Below, piece after piece: positions 9,294-17,255 of a DNA stretch of 63,718 bases; position 1 is the stretch's first letter; each line of letters opens with the position of its first letter. The stretch lies in contig JAHEXV010000006.1 in NCBI GenBank assembly GCA_023251935.1, forward strand, positions 1-63,718, given 5' to 3'. The position numbers and the translations under genes are program-made. The DNA is from a bacterium (GTDB taxonomy: Bacteria; Actinomycetota; Thermoleophilia; Solirubrobacterales; 70-9). The notes beneath the pieces are model-generated. The model was not told the origin of the DNA and did not search any database. It saw only the letters and a program-made list of their open reading frames with translations.

Positions 9294-9570
9294 CTGGCCG
9301 GGGCCGCGCGCCCCCTCCTTCTCAGAACCACGTCTGACTCAGGCTGTCCTGCGGGAATCGTCCTCTCCTTCCCAGGCCGGCAAACTCGCGGCACGGCACT
9401 CTCCTCGAAGAATCCTATTGCCCGGATCGCTCCCGGGCGCCGCCCATATCTAAATAAACGGGCGTGAGGGCCCAAACGAGCGGGTCCGAGGCGGGGAAAA
9501 GGACGTATCTGCTGGGGATTCGGGGTGATGCAAGCGGGCTTTCGTTCACCCTCCGAGCCGCTGCCGAGCC
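9294..9570 (-). promoter_or_regulatory. Presumed promoter region of the mce operon
   Basis: A 277-bp gap between rsmI and the first mce gene. Its only AT-rich patch (atatctaaataaa, 9446-9458) could contribute a -10 element on the minus strand, but no convincing -35/-10 pair, operator palindrome or terminator is seen. The promoter assignment rests on position before a six-gene operon. Confidence 0.25.
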
Positions 9571-10395
9571 CTACTCGCGCGGCTCTCGCCCGGTCAGCGC
9601 CCGGTAGAGATCGTTTGCCCGGGTCCCGGTGAGCGCCGCGACCACCGACGCGGCGGCGCGGGGCCGGGCCCCGGATTGGACCAGGCGGCGCAGCGCGTCG
9701 ACCGCGAACGCGAGGTCCGGCCCCGCCACCCCGGCCTGGGCCGGGGCGATGACGACCACGATCTCCCCCTTCACCTGGTCGCGAAAGCGCCTCGCCAGCT
9801 CGCCAAGCGAGCCGCGCGCGACCTCCTCGTGAAGCTTGGTCAGCTCGCGGCAGACGGCGGCGGGCCGGTTCGGGGCCAGGGCCGCGAGCGCCGCCAGCGA
9901 GTCAGGCAGGCGGCGGGGCGACTCGAACGCCACCACCGTCTCGGCCGAGCGCAGCACGCGCTCGAGCTCGCCCGCCCGGCGCGGCAGGAATCCCTCGAAC
10001 CGCCACCGGTCGGCCGGCAGGCCGGAGGCGACCAGGGCGGTGGTCACGGCGGAGGGCCCCGGCAGCACCTCGACCACCAGGTCACGTTCGACGCAGGCCC
10101 GGATCAGCCGGTACCCCGGGTCGGAGATCACCGGGGTTCCCGCGTCGCTGATCAGCACCACCCTGGCGCCGCGCTCGATCTGCTGGGCGAGCTGAACGGC
10201 GCGCTCCGCCTCGTTTCCCTCGTGATTGGAGACGAAGCGCGGGCGGGGGATCTCCAGTCGCTCGTACAGGCGGCCGGCTCGCCGGGTGTCCTCGCAGGCG
10301 ACGAGATCGGTCTCGGCGAGCGCCCGGCGAGCGCGCGGGCTCAGATCCTCGACGTTCCCGATCGGCGTCGGGCAGACGGTCAGCCGGCCGGCCAC
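9571..10395 (-). CDS. rsmI: 16S rRNA (cytidine(1402)-2'-O)-methyltransferase RsmI
   Basis: A 274-residue SAM-dependent methylase of the tetrapyrrole-methylase fold. RsmI 2'-O-methylates C1402 in the decoding centre of 16S rRNA. Diagnostic motifs are PTPIGNVEDLSPRA near the N-terminus, ACEDTRR, SNHEGNE, the loop SDAGTPVISDPG at about 83-94, and PGPSAVTTALVASGL, followed by a GFLPRR segment. Length matches the family (about 280). The start is taken as GTG at 10393-10395, overlapping the TAG stop of the upstream kinase gene by one base. A much longer upstream reading in this frame is antisense/alternate-frame shadow of the kinase gene. Co-transcription with the kinase is likely. Confidence 0.93.
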   Translation of the reverse strand: MAGRLTVCPTPIGNVEDLSPRARRALAETDLVACEDTRRAGRLYERLEIPRPRFVSNHEGNEAERAVQLAQQIERGARVVLISDAGTPVISDPGYRLIRACVERDLVVEVLPGPSAVTTALVASGLPADRWRFEGFLPRRAGELERVLRSAETVVAFESPRRLPDSLAALAALAPNRPAAVCRELTKLHEEVARGSLGELARRFRDQVKGEIVVVIAPAQAGVAGPDLAFAVDALRRLVQSGARPRAAASVVAALTGTRANDLYRALTGREPRE

Positions 10396-11345
10396 TAGCG
10401 GTCCTCCGGGGCGAGCATCGCGAGCGCCGCGGCGCCGATCATCCCGGCATCGGGCCCCAGCTCGGCGGCCTCGACTCTGGTCCGGTTCATTGGCGGCAGC
10501 GCCCGCGCGGCGAGCTCCGCGCGCGCCAGCTCGACCAGCAGCTCGCCGGCCCTGATCGCGCCGCCGCCGATCACGATCACGTCCGGGTCGAGCGCGTTGG
10601 CGAGACTCGACAGGGCGACGCCGATCCGCCGTCCGACCAGCGCCAGGACCTCGCGGGCCGTCTCGTCGCCCTCCAAGGCGGCGTCGGTGACCAGGGCTCC
10701 GTCCAGGGCCTCGCCGCCCGCCAGGGCCCGGCCCAGAGCGGACTCGGGCGCGCGCTCGGCGGCGGCGCGCCCCTCCCGCGCGATCGCGGTGCCCGATGCC
10801 AGCGACTCCACGCAGCCACGGTTCGGGCAGTTTCCCTGGCAGGGCGGGCCGTCGGCCTCGATCACGATGTGTCCCAGCTCGCCGGCGGCCCCGGTCGATC
10901 CGCGATAGAGGCGACCGTCGACGATCAGCCCGCCGCCGATCCCGGTGCCGATCGTCAGCATCGCCGCGTTGCGAGCGCCCCGCGCCGCGCCGAACCGGCT
11001 CTCGGCGAGCAGGGCCAGGTTGGCGTCGTTGTCGACCATCACCGGGAGCCCCAGGCGCTCGCTCATCAGGTCGCGGATCGGCACGTCGGCGAGCTGGAGG
11101 TTGACCGCGATGATCGCGGCACCGCGCTGCCGATCGATCGTGCACGGGATGCCGAGGCCGGCGGCGACCACCCCCGGACGCGCCTCAAGCGCCGATCGGA
11201 GCTGGCGCTCGAGGGTCTCGAGCAGCTCCTGTTGCCCCAGGCCGATGCTCGGGGCGCTCGAGCGGTAGACGACCCGGCGCTCGGAGTCCACCACCCCGAC
11301 CAGCATCTTGGTCCCCCCGAGGTCGACGCCGATCGCCTCGGTCAT
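10395..11345 (-). CDS. ROK family sugar kinase (glucokinase-like)
   Basis: A 316-residue ROK-family kinase. It has an ATP-binding DLGGTK at residues 8-13, a catalytic-loop Asp in DNDAN (about 105-109), TIGTGIGGG phosphate binding, and the ROK zinc site made of His159 and Cys residues in PCQGNCPNRGCVE (about 168-180). Such enzymes phosphorylate glucose or another hexose/amino sugar; the exact sugar cannot be told. The start MTEAIGVD at 11345 has an AGGAGAAGG ribosome binding site. An upstream in-frame ATG would add 22 unconserved residues. It is translationally coupled to rsmI. The divergent LCP gene begins 84 bp away, so the two share an intergenic promoter region. Confidence 0.88.
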   Translation of the reverse strand: MTEAIGVDLGGTKMLVGVVDSERRVVYRSSAPSIGLGQQELLETLERQLRSALEARPGVVAAGLGIPCTIDRQRGAAIIAVNLQLADVPIRDLMSERLGLPVMVDNDANLALLAESRFGAARGARNAAMLTIGTGIGGGLIVDGRLYRGSTGAAGELGHIVIEADGPPCQGNCPNRGCVESLASGTAIAREGRAAAERAPESALGRALAGGEALDGALVTDAALEGDETAREVLALVGRRIGVALSSLANALDPDVIVIGGGAIRAGELLVELARAELAARALPPMNRTRVEAAELGPDAGMIGAAALAMLAPEDR

Positions 11346-11428
11346 CGGCCTTCTCCTCGGCCTCGCGAGCGGCGGCGTTTGGGGCAGCTCATGCGGCAGT
11401 ATTACCCGCACATGCAGGACCGGCGCCC

Positions 11429-12652
11429 ATGGAGGCGAACCCAGCCCCGGTGAGCGCTGAAGGGGAACAGCCTCCCGAGCACCCCGACTACAAGGTGTAC
11501 AAGTCGCGCCCGGGGCTGCTCAGCCGCCTGCGAGCTCCCGACCTCTCGAAGCTTCGAGAGCGGGCGAGGCGCAAGGGGCCCGACCGCAAGCCGCCCGAGA
11601 AGGAGAGGGAGAAGCCGCCCCCCGCTGAGCGGCCGCTGTGGCGCCGCGCCCTGAAGTGGGTCGGGATCGCGGCCCTGGCCTGGATCGCGATCAGCTTCGT
11701 CGCCTTCGAGGTCTCCTCGCAGATCCAGAAGTCGAAGCTGACCGACATGGGCAACACGCTGCACGGCAATCCGTTCCTGGCGGTCAGCCCGCAGACGATC
11801 CTGGTGATCGGCACCGACATCCGCTCGGGGCAGTTCGCCGGCCCGGACGAGGCGGCCTCGAAGAGCTGCCTGGAGGCCGCCGGAAGCGGCGAGGCCCCGC
11901 CCTCGAACTGCACCCCCTACCGATCGGACACGCTGATGTTGATCCGGGCGGGACGCGGGACCTTCCGGAAGCTCTCCATCCCCCGCGACACGCTCGCCAA
12001 CATCCCCGGCCAGGCGGAGAACAAGATCAACTCCGCCTATGCCTTCGGGGGAGCCAAGCTGACCGTGCGCACGATCGAGGACTTCCTCGGGATCAACGTC
12101 GACCAGGTGGCGATCGTCGACTTCGACGGCTTCCGCAAGTTCATCGACACGATCGGCGGCGTCAAGGTCGACCTGCCGACCAAGGTCTGCTCGACCGTCT
12201 CCGGAGGGGCGTTCAACCTCAAGCTCAGCAAGGGCGAGCACACGCTGAACGGCTTCCAGGCGATCACCCTCGCGCGGACCCGGGAGAACACCTGCGGCTC
12301 CGGCCAGTTCACCGGCACCGACCTCGAGCGAACCCAGTTCCAGCAGCTGATCCTGGATGGGATCAAGGGCCGGCTGACCAGCCCCCTGAGGCTCCCCTAC
12401 AACTTCATCAAGGGCCCATTCATCGGCTGGAACGCGCCCAAGGCGATGGTCTCGAGCATGGGCGCATGGACCATGCCCCAGCTGATGTTCGCGGCCGTGA
12501 TCGGCGGCAGCAGCGGCACCGACGTGCTGAAGCCCTCTGGCACGACGCCGGCCGGGAACCTGATCATCCCGCAGGACGAGTGCCAGCGAGCGGTGAAGAA
12601 GTTCCTCGGGGGCGACCCCCCGCACACCCCCGTCTGCTCCCCGCCGAGCTAG
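11429..12652 (+). CDS. LytR-CpsA-Psr (LCP) family cell-wall glycopolymer ligase
   Basis: A 407-residue protein. It has a charged, Pro-rich cytoplasmic N-terminus (residues 1-72), one transmembrane helix (about 73-95) and an extracellular LCP domain. LCP hallmarks are TILVIGTDIRS, RSDTLMLIRAG, SIPRDTLANIPG, KINSAYAFGG, GVKVDLP, ITLARTRE and the LERTQFQQ helix. LCP enzymes transfer polyprenyl-phosphate-linked glycopolymers onto peptidoglycan (in actinobacteria, arabinogalactan-like or teichoic polymers). The catalytic Arg residues in RSDT, PRDT and ARTR are present. A Ser/Pro-rich short tail with two Cys ends the protein. The nature of the transferred polymer is unknown. Confidence 0.92.
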   Translation: MEANPAPVSAEGEQPPEHPDYKVYKSRPGLLSRLRAPDLSKLRERARRKGPDRKPPEKEREKPPPAERPLWRRALKWVGIAALAWIAISFVAFEVSSQIQKSKLTDMGNTLHGNPFLAVSPQTILVIGTDIRSGQFAGPDEAASKSCLEAAGSGEAPPSNCTPYRSDTLMLIRAGRGTFRKLSIPRDTLANIPGQAENKINSAYAFGGAKLTVRTIEDFLGINVDQVAIVDFDGFRKFIDTIGGVKVDLPTKVCSTVSGGAFNLKLSKGEHTLNGFQAITLARTRENTCGSGQFTGTDLERTQFQQLILDGIKGRLTSPLRLPYNFIKGPFIGWNAPKAMVSSMGAWTMPQLMFAAVIGGSSGTDVLKPSGTTPAGNLIIPQDECQRAVKKFLGGDPPHTPVCSPPS

Positions 12653-12683
12653 GCGGCGGACGCAGCGCGAGCCGCGTGGTAAA

Positions 12684-12841
12684 GGGCAGGTAGGGGACCA
12701 GGTCCAGGCGGATTGGCGCGTTTGTGGCGCTATGCGCCAGAAAGGCGCCATTCGGACGGGAGTTCGTGCGATCGCCGCAACCTGGACGGTAACTGCCGCT
12801 ATGCGGCACTAACCCGTCCAAGACACTCCCCTACCCAGCCC
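12684..12841. repeat. Intergenic element with GGCTGGGTAGG-type inverted arms
   Basis: The left arm GGGCAGGTAGGGGA (12684-12697) and right arm TCCCCTACCCAGCCC (12827-12841) are inverted copies with two mismatches. The core contains two short hairpins with the same centre, TGGCGC-TAT-GCGCCA and TGCCGC-TAT-GCGGCA, plus GTCCAGG/CCTGGAC pairing, so the whole could fold as a branched structure. Similar arms occur near 24.8 kb, 30.0 kb and 52.8 kb. It lies between the convergent LCP and FmdB genes, where a terminator role is also possible. Confidence 0.6.
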
Positions 12842-12850
12842 TGTTTCTTT

Positions 12851-13144
12851 TCAGTCGTCCTTCTTCGCCGAGCTGGTTGCCTTGCTCGCGTCCGGCTTTG
12901 CGTCGGACTTCGAGTCCTTCGACTCCTTCTTGTCGGTGGCGCCGTCGCCGGATGACTCGGCGGCCGCCTTGCGCGCATAGTCGGTGGTATAGAAGCCCGA
13001 GCCCTTGAAGTGGACGGCGACCGGGTGGAACAGCCGCTCGACCGGCGCCCCGCACTCCGGGCAGGCCGACACCGGGTCATCCGACATCGCCTGGGAGACC
13101 TCGAACTGGTGACCGTTGTCGCAGCGGTACTCGTAGATCGGCAT
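12851..13144 (-). CDS. FmdB family zinc-ribbon protein
   Basis: A 97-residue protein. The N-terminal half is the FmdB-type regulatory zinc ribbon, MPIYEYRC followed by CPECG, with the expected spacing of Cys pairs and conserved hydrophobic GSGFYTTDY. The C-terminal 35 residues are a low-complexity Lys/Asp/Ser/Ala tail. Related proteins are widespread in bacteria. Some were described near formamidase/amide operons, but the general function is unknown. The gene is convergent with the LCP gene and divergent from the gene at 13.3 kb. Confidence 0.85.
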   Translation of the reverse strand: MPIYEYRCDNGHQFEVSQAMSDDPVSACPECGAPVERLFHPVAVHFKGSGFYTTDYARKAAAESSGDGATDKKESKDSKSDAKPDASKATSSAKKDD

Positions 13145-13150
13145 CCGAGT

Positions 13151-13227
13151 CGATTATCGCAGCCCCCCTTCGCCGCCCCTGGCACCCGGCTCTCAAGAGT
13201 GACGAGGGGGGACTGCGACATGAATCG
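13151..13227. repeat. Long imperfect inverted repeat in the 13.2 kb intergenic region
   Basis: The left arm at 13151-13172 (CGATTATCGCAGCCCCCC...) and right arm at 13203-13227 (...GGGGGGACTGCGA...ATCG) pair over roughly 20 positions with few mismatches, leaving a loop of about 30 bases. It lies between two divergent genes, so it is not a simple terminator. It may be a regulatory structure or a repeat remnant. Confidence 0.4.
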
Positions 13228-13330
13228 ATGACGCTTTCTATATTCGTTCGGACAGGCAGAGCGGGAACGAGGAGGCAAGCATGGCTTTGGTCCGTCGTGG
13301 ATTGGTCCCGGCGCCAGCCAGGTCGGCACC

Positions 13331-14377
13331 GTGACCGCCAACGTCACCGCCCACCTGCTCGACCCGCTGCCGCTCACCCTCCCGCTGACTGTCGACGGCT
13401 CGCTCTACAACCTCACGGCCCCGGCCGGGGAACCGGCTCGGTTCGGGATCGTCCTGAGGCCGGTCGGCTCCGACCCGCTACCGGTGTTCCAGAAGATCAC
13501 CCAGATATCGGATGTCCGCCTGCGCCAGAGCGACTTCGGCCTCGACACAGTGCTCGCCAACATCCCGAGGACGGCCCATGCCCTCGGCCAGGCACTGAGC
13601 GTGCCGACCGACATCAACTCGATGGACATCTCGCTCCGCGGGACGGTGGGCGGCAAGGGGTTCATGCGGAAGCCGACCTCGTGCGGCACCAAGACGACGA
13701 GGTTCACCGCGGACTCCTACGCCAACCCCGACCAGCAGGTCACCGGCCAGGCGTCGTTCGTGTCCACGAACTGCGCGGCACTGCCGTTCTCGCCGCACCT
13801 CAGCGTCGGGCTGGGAGGGCCCGGGGCGACCGGCGTCGGCAAGACGATCCCCATGACGACTGCGATCGCCCAGGGCAACGGCGAGGCCGGGCTGCAGAAC
13901 GCTCAGGTCCTGCTCCCCACCGCGATCGGCCCGAACATCTCCGTGCTGGACACCCAGTGCCCGTTGGCCCGGTTCCGCGGCGACGCGACCACCTGCCCGG
14001 CCGCCTCCAAGGTCGGCACGGCGACGGCGAGCTCGCCGTTGCTTCCCAGCGCCCTCAACGGCACGGTGGTGATCACGACGCCGCTCCCGGGACAGCCCCT
14101 TCCCGGCCTCGGCGTCGACCTCCGCGGGCCGCTATCGCTGCAGGTGATCGGCTCGTTCGTGTTCACTCCGGCGCTCGGCAACGCCTTCGCCGACCTCCCC
14201 GACATCCCGATCTCCACCTTCAAGCTGCGCTTCCACGGCGGCAAGGGCGGACTGATCTCCACCGGGGTCAACCTGTGCAAGGCGCGCCCGCCTCTGTTCC
14301 GTGCCGACTTCGCCGGTTGGAACGGCGCCACCAAGAGCGTCGGGACGAAGGCCCAGATCAGCGGATGCACCACCTGA
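13331..14377 (+). CDS. Secreted-type protein of unknown function, probably 5'-truncated
   Basis: A 348-codon frame with clean coding character. It contains the motif CPAASKVGTATASSPLLP and Gly/Pro/Leu-rich beta-type segments, a pattern I associate with large exported proteins of this lineage. The only start in frame is GTG at 13331, with no ribosome binding site. The frame stays open upstream to 13232 and reads PGASQVGTVTANVTA, which resembles the internal motif above, so GTG would start in mid-domain. A well-placed GGAGGC plus ATG at 13281 instead opens a different frame that stops after 17 codons (TGA overlapping this GTG). There is no signal peptide. The simplest reading is a gene that has lost its 5' part. 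Function unknown. Confidence 0.6.
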   Translation: MTANVTAHLLDPLPLTLPLTVDGSLYNLTAPAGEPARFGIVLRPVGSDPLPVFQKITQISDVRLRQSDFGLDTVLANIPRTAHALGQALSVPTDINSMDISLRGTVGGKGFMRKPTSCGTKTTRFTADSYANPDQQVTGQASFVSTNCAALPFSPHLSVGLGGPGATGVGKTIPMTTAIAQGNGEAGLQNAQVLLPTAIGPNISVLDTQCPLARFRGDATTCPAASKVGTATASSPLLPSALNGTVVITTPLPGQPLPGLGVDLRGPLSLQVIGSFVFTPALGNAFADLPDIPISTFKLRFHGGKGGLISTGVNLCKARPPLFRADFAGWNGATKSVGTKAQISGCTT

Positions 14378-14428
14378 CCCAGCTCCGGGGCGCGCCCGTC
14401 CAGGTGATCATCTAGCCTCGGCGCCTCG

Positions 14429-15805
14429 ATGGCCGAGGCGAGCAGGACGACGACCCCCGAGGTGACCCTGGACGAGGTGGTGGCGCTGTGCAAGCGGCGC
14501 GGGTTCATCTTCCAGGCCTCCGAGATCTACGGAGGCCTCGCCTCCACCTACGACTACGGCCACTACGGCGTGCTGCTGAAGAACAGCGTCAAGTCCGAGT
14601 GGTGGCGGGCGATGGTCGGCGAGCGCGACGACATCGTCGCCCTCGACTCGGCGATCCTCCAGCACCCGCGGGTCTGGGAGGCGTCCGGTCACCTCGAGGG
14701 GTTCACGGACCCGCTGGTCGACTGCCGAACCTGCAAGCTGCGCTTCCGCGCCGACGATCTCGAGAACGCCCAGTGCGGGCGCAAGCCCTCGCGCCATCCC
14801 GGCGAGCACACCGAGTGCGACCTCACCGATCCGCGCCAGTTCAACCTCATGTTCAAGACCCACATGGGCCCGGTGGAGGAGGAGGCCGCGGTCGCCTACC
14901 TGCGGCCCGAGACCGCCCAGGGGATCTTCATCAACTTCAAGAACGTGCTCCAGTTCGCGCGCCGAAAGCCGCCGTTCGGGATCGCCCAGGTGGGGAAGTC
15001 GTTTCGCAACGAGATCACCCCGGGCAACTTCGTCTTCCGAACCCGTGAGTTCGAGCAGATGGAGATGGAGTACTTCGTCCCCCCGGCCGAGGCCGACGGA
15101 TGGTTCGAGTACTGGCTCGGCGAGCGGGAGCGCTGGTACAGGGAGCTCGGCATCCGGCCGGACCACCTGCGCCTCCGCCAGCACCCGTCCGAGGAGCTCT
15201 CGCACTACTCCAGCGCGACGTCGGATATCGAGTACCTGTTCCCGATCGGCTGGTCCGAGCTCGAGGGGATCGCCAACCGCGGCGACTTCGACCTCACGCA
15301 GCACGCGGAGTTCTCGGGGGAGAAGCTCGAGTACTTCGACCAGGACAAAGGCGAGGCCTACGTCCCGCACGTGATCGAGCCGGCGGCCGGCGCCGACCGC
15401 GCCGCGCTCGCCTTCATCGTCGACGCCTACGACACCGAAGAGGTCGAGGGTCGAAAGCGCACCGTGCTGCGCCTCCACCCGCGTCTCGCGCCGGTCAAGG
15501 CGGCCGTGCTCCCGCTCGTCTCCAAGGCCGGAATGCCCGAGCGCGCGCGGGAGATCTACGAGGACGTGCGCAGCCGGGTCCCGTCCGAGTACGACGAGGG
15601 CGGCTCGATCGGTCGGCGCTACCGCCGACAGGACGAGATCGGAACCCCGTGGGGGATCACCGTCGACGGGCAGACGCTCGAGGACGGGACGGTGACGCTC
15701 CGCGATCGCGACAGCCTCGAGCAGGAGCGCGTCCCCGCCGGCGAGATCGGCGACCTCCTGGCGGCGAAGCTCGCCGAGCCCTGGCGGAGCCCGAAGCTCG
15801 GCTAG
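14429..15805 (+). CDS. glyS: Glycyl-tRNA synthetase (single-chain dimeric type)
   Basis: A 458-residue class II aminoacyl-tRNA synthetase that charges tRNA-Gly with glycine. It belongs to the alpha2 (glyQS/GRS1-like) type rather than the alpha2beta2 bacterial type. Features include the N-terminal GFIFQASEIYGG, a zinc-type insertion (CRTCKLRFRADD ... CGRK ... HTEC), LRPETAQGIF, motif 2 around FRNEITPGNFVFRTREFEQME, SDIEYLFPIGWSELEGIANR, and a C-terminal anticodon-binding domain with LHPRLAPVKAAVLPL and GTPWGITVD. Length is typical for the compact bacterial members. It has only a short leader of about 50 bp and no riboswitch is visible. Confidence 0.95.
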   Translation: MAEASRTTTPEVTLDEVVALCKRRGFIFQASEIYGGLASTYDYGHYGVLLKNSVKSEWWRAMVGERDDIVALDSAILQHPRVWEASGHLEGFTDPLVDCRTCKLRFRADDLENAQCGRKPSRHPGEHTECDLTDPRQFNLMFKTHMGPVEEEAAVAYLRPETAQGIFINFKNVLQFARRKPPFGIAQVGKSFRNEITPGNFVFRTREFEQMEMEYFVPPAEADGWFEYWLGERERWYRELGIRPDHLRLRQHPSEELSHYSSATSDIEYLFPIGWSELEGIANRGDFDLTQHAEFSGEKLEYFDQDKGEAYVPHVIEPAAGADRAALAFIVDAYDTEEVEGRKRTVLRLHPRLAPVKAAVLPLVSKAGMPERAREIYEDVRSRVPSEYDEGGSIGRRYRRQDEIGTPWGITVDGQTLEDGTVTLRDRDSLEQERVPAGEIGDLLAAKLAEPWRSPKLG

Positions 15806-15862
15806 CGTGAGCTTGGTCACACACCCCCTGGCTACTCGGCCAGGATTGGGTTAAGCTCGACG

Positions 15863-15882
15863 ATTACATCAAATGATGCAAT
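15863..15882. promoter_or_regulatory. Operator-like palindrome upstream of the R2lox gene
   Basis: ATTACATCAAATGATGCAAT is an inverted repeat matching at 8 of 9 positions per arm around a 2-base centre. It lies 35 bp before the favoured start codon of the R2lox gene. This suits a dimeric regulator. The TetR gene at 17.3-17.9 kb is the nearest candidate, but that link is inference. Confidence 0.4.
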
Positions 15883-15917
15883 CGAGTGGCGGCCGTCTCG
15901 CCCCGGAGGAGGATCAG

Positions 15918-17207
15918 ATGAGCGTTGCGCAGAAGGACGGGATCGAACAGCGTTCCTTCGCTGACCAGATCACCTACGAGGACCTCTACCGGCGCTGGGA
16001 GGAGGGCAACTGGAGGGCGACGGAGATCGACTTCTCCGAGGACCGAACCGGCTGGGAGGGGTTGAGCGAGATCCAGCGTCGCTCGGCGCTGTGGACCTAT
16101 TCGATGTTCTTTTACGGCGAGGACTCGGTCACCGACAACCTCTCCCCCTACATCGACGCCGCCCCGAAGGAGGAGCAGAAGTACTTCCTCGCCACCCAGC
16201 AGGTGGACGAGGCGCGCCACGCGATCTTCTTCCACCGCTTCTTCAAGGAGGTGATCGGCGCCGGGGAGTCGATCGGCTCCACCCTCGCCTACACCGAGCC
16301 CCAGCTCGGCTGGGGCTACAGGAACGTGTTCGACCGCCTCGACCGGATGGGCGAGGAGCTGAGTCGGGACCGCTCGCTGCCCAAGTTCGCGCAGGCGATC
16401 GCCCTCTACCACATGGTGGTCGAGGCGACCCTCGCCCAGCCGAGCCAGCACTTCATCGAGGACTTCTTCACCGAGACGGGAACGATGCCCGGCTTCAGCG
16501 AGGGCATGCACAACGTCTCCCGCGACGAGCAGCGGCACATCGGGTTCGGGGTCAAGACGCTGTCCGAGTGCTTCCGCGAGTCCGAGGAGTGCAAGGCCGC
16601 GGTGGTCGAGATCCTGCGCGAGGTGATGCGCTTCTCGATGGCGGTCTTCGTTCCGCCGGGATGGGACCTCGAGTACACACGCTGCTACGGCTTCGAGCTC
16701 GAGGACATCTTCGCCTTCGGGATGCGCTCGGTGGAGACCAAGTGGAAGGCGGCCGGCTACCCGATCGACGAGATGCCGTCCGACGTCTACCCGTTCGACG
16801 TCTCGCTTCCCCACGAGGAGCGAGCGCGGCGGGCGATCGCGCTGATGCGCGCCGGCGTCGCCGGCGAGCCGGTCCCCGATCCCGATTCCTCGCCCGAGGT
16901 GCAGTCGCTGCTGTTCGACGTGATCGCCCGCTCGGCCCAGAAGGACGCCGTCAACGGGCACCCGGTGACGATCCAGTGGCGGTTCGAGGACGCCGACCCG
17001 TGGTACGTCCGAATCGACAACGGCAGCTCCAGGGCCGCGCACGGCCTGGCCCCGAGTCCGGACGTGACGCTCGACACCTCCTGGCGCGACTTCATCGAGC
17101 TGTCGATCCGCGGCGGCGATCCGCGGCGCGCGATGCTGCGTCGCAGGTTGCGGCCGCACGGCTCGCTCCGAACGCTCTGGAGGATGAAGCGGATCTTCCC
17201 GCGCTGA
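15918..17207 (+). CDS. R2-like ligand-binding oxidase (R2lox) with a C-terminal SCP2-like domain
   Basis: A 429-residue ferritin-like di-metal oxidase. Counting from MSVAQKDG (start at 15918, GGAGGAGG ribosome binding site), the six metal ligands fall at Glu68, Glu98, His101, Glu169, Glu204 and His207. Val71 and Tyr164 match the residues that form the Val-Tyr ether crosslink of Mn/Fe R2lox proteins such as mycobacterial Rv0233. This distinguishes it from a true ribonucleotide reductase R2, and no R1 gene is near. The oxidase fold ends near residue 300. About 120 further residues (PVTIQWRFEDADPWYVRIDN onward) resemble an SCP2 sterol/lipid-carrier domain, an unusual fusion. R2lox binds a fatty-acid-like ligand, so a lipid-handling role is plausible. 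The upstream ATG at 15873 lies within an operator-like palindrome and lacks a ribosome binding site. Confidence 0.85.
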   Translation: MSVAQKDGIEQRSFADQITYEDLYRRWEEGNWRATEIDFSEDRTGWEGLSEIQRRSALWTYSMFFYGEDSVTDNLSPYIDAAPKEEQKYFLATQQVDEARHAIFFHRFFKEVIGAGESIGSTLAYTEPQLGWGYRNVFDRLDRMGEELSRDRSLPKFAQAIALYHMVVEATLAQPSQHFIEDFFTETGTMPGFSEGMHNVSRDEQRHIGFGVKTLSECFRESEECKAAVVEILREVMRFSMAVFVPPGWDLEYTRCYGFELEDIFAFGMRSVETKWKAAGYPIDEMPSDVYPFDVSLPHEERARRAIALMRAGVAGEPVPDPDSSPEVQSLLFDVIARSAQKDAVNGHPVTIQWRFEDADPWYVRIDNGSSRAAHGLAPSPDVTLDTSWRDFIELSIRGGDPRRAMLRRRLRPHGSLRTLWRMKRIFPR

Positions 17208-17220
17208 CCGCGGGGCGAAT

Positions 17221-17255
17221 GCCGAGTTGCGCTGGACTATGCAGCGCAACTCGGC
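17221..17255. repeat. Hairpin repeat family, best copy (GCCGAGTTGCGCT stem)
   Basis: A perfect 13-bp inverted repeat, GCCGAGTTGCGCT / AGCGCAACTCGGC, with the 9-base loop GGACTATGC, followed by TCTCGA. Related copies lie at 30098-30126 and 45329-45361 with conserved stem and, in one, nearly the same loop (GGACTATCC). Here it sits between convergent genes, where it could also act as a terminator. The conserved loop and a copy between divergent genes argue for a dispersed repeat. Confidence 0.75.

Noticed and set aside
11402-12751. 449-codon antisense frame opposite the LCP gene
   Set aside because: Low-complexity Asp/Arg/Gly translation with no domain; produced by the GC bias of the real gene on the plus strand.
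14408-15820. 470-codon antisense frame opposite glycyl-tRNA synthetase
   Set aside because: The plus strand encodes an unmistakable GlyRS; the antisense peptide has only Leu/Asp/Val-biased sequence.
15873-15917. Upstream ATG as start of the R2lox gene
   Set aside because: It lies inside an operator-like palindrome and lacks a ribosome binding site, whereas 15918 follows GGAGGAGG and aligns the metal ligands to R2lox numbering.
15918-17207. Ribonucleotide reductase R2 subunit
   Set aside because: The ligand pattern and Val/Tyr crosslink residues are those of R2lox, the radical-tyrosine context of R2 is lacking, and no R1 gene is nearby.
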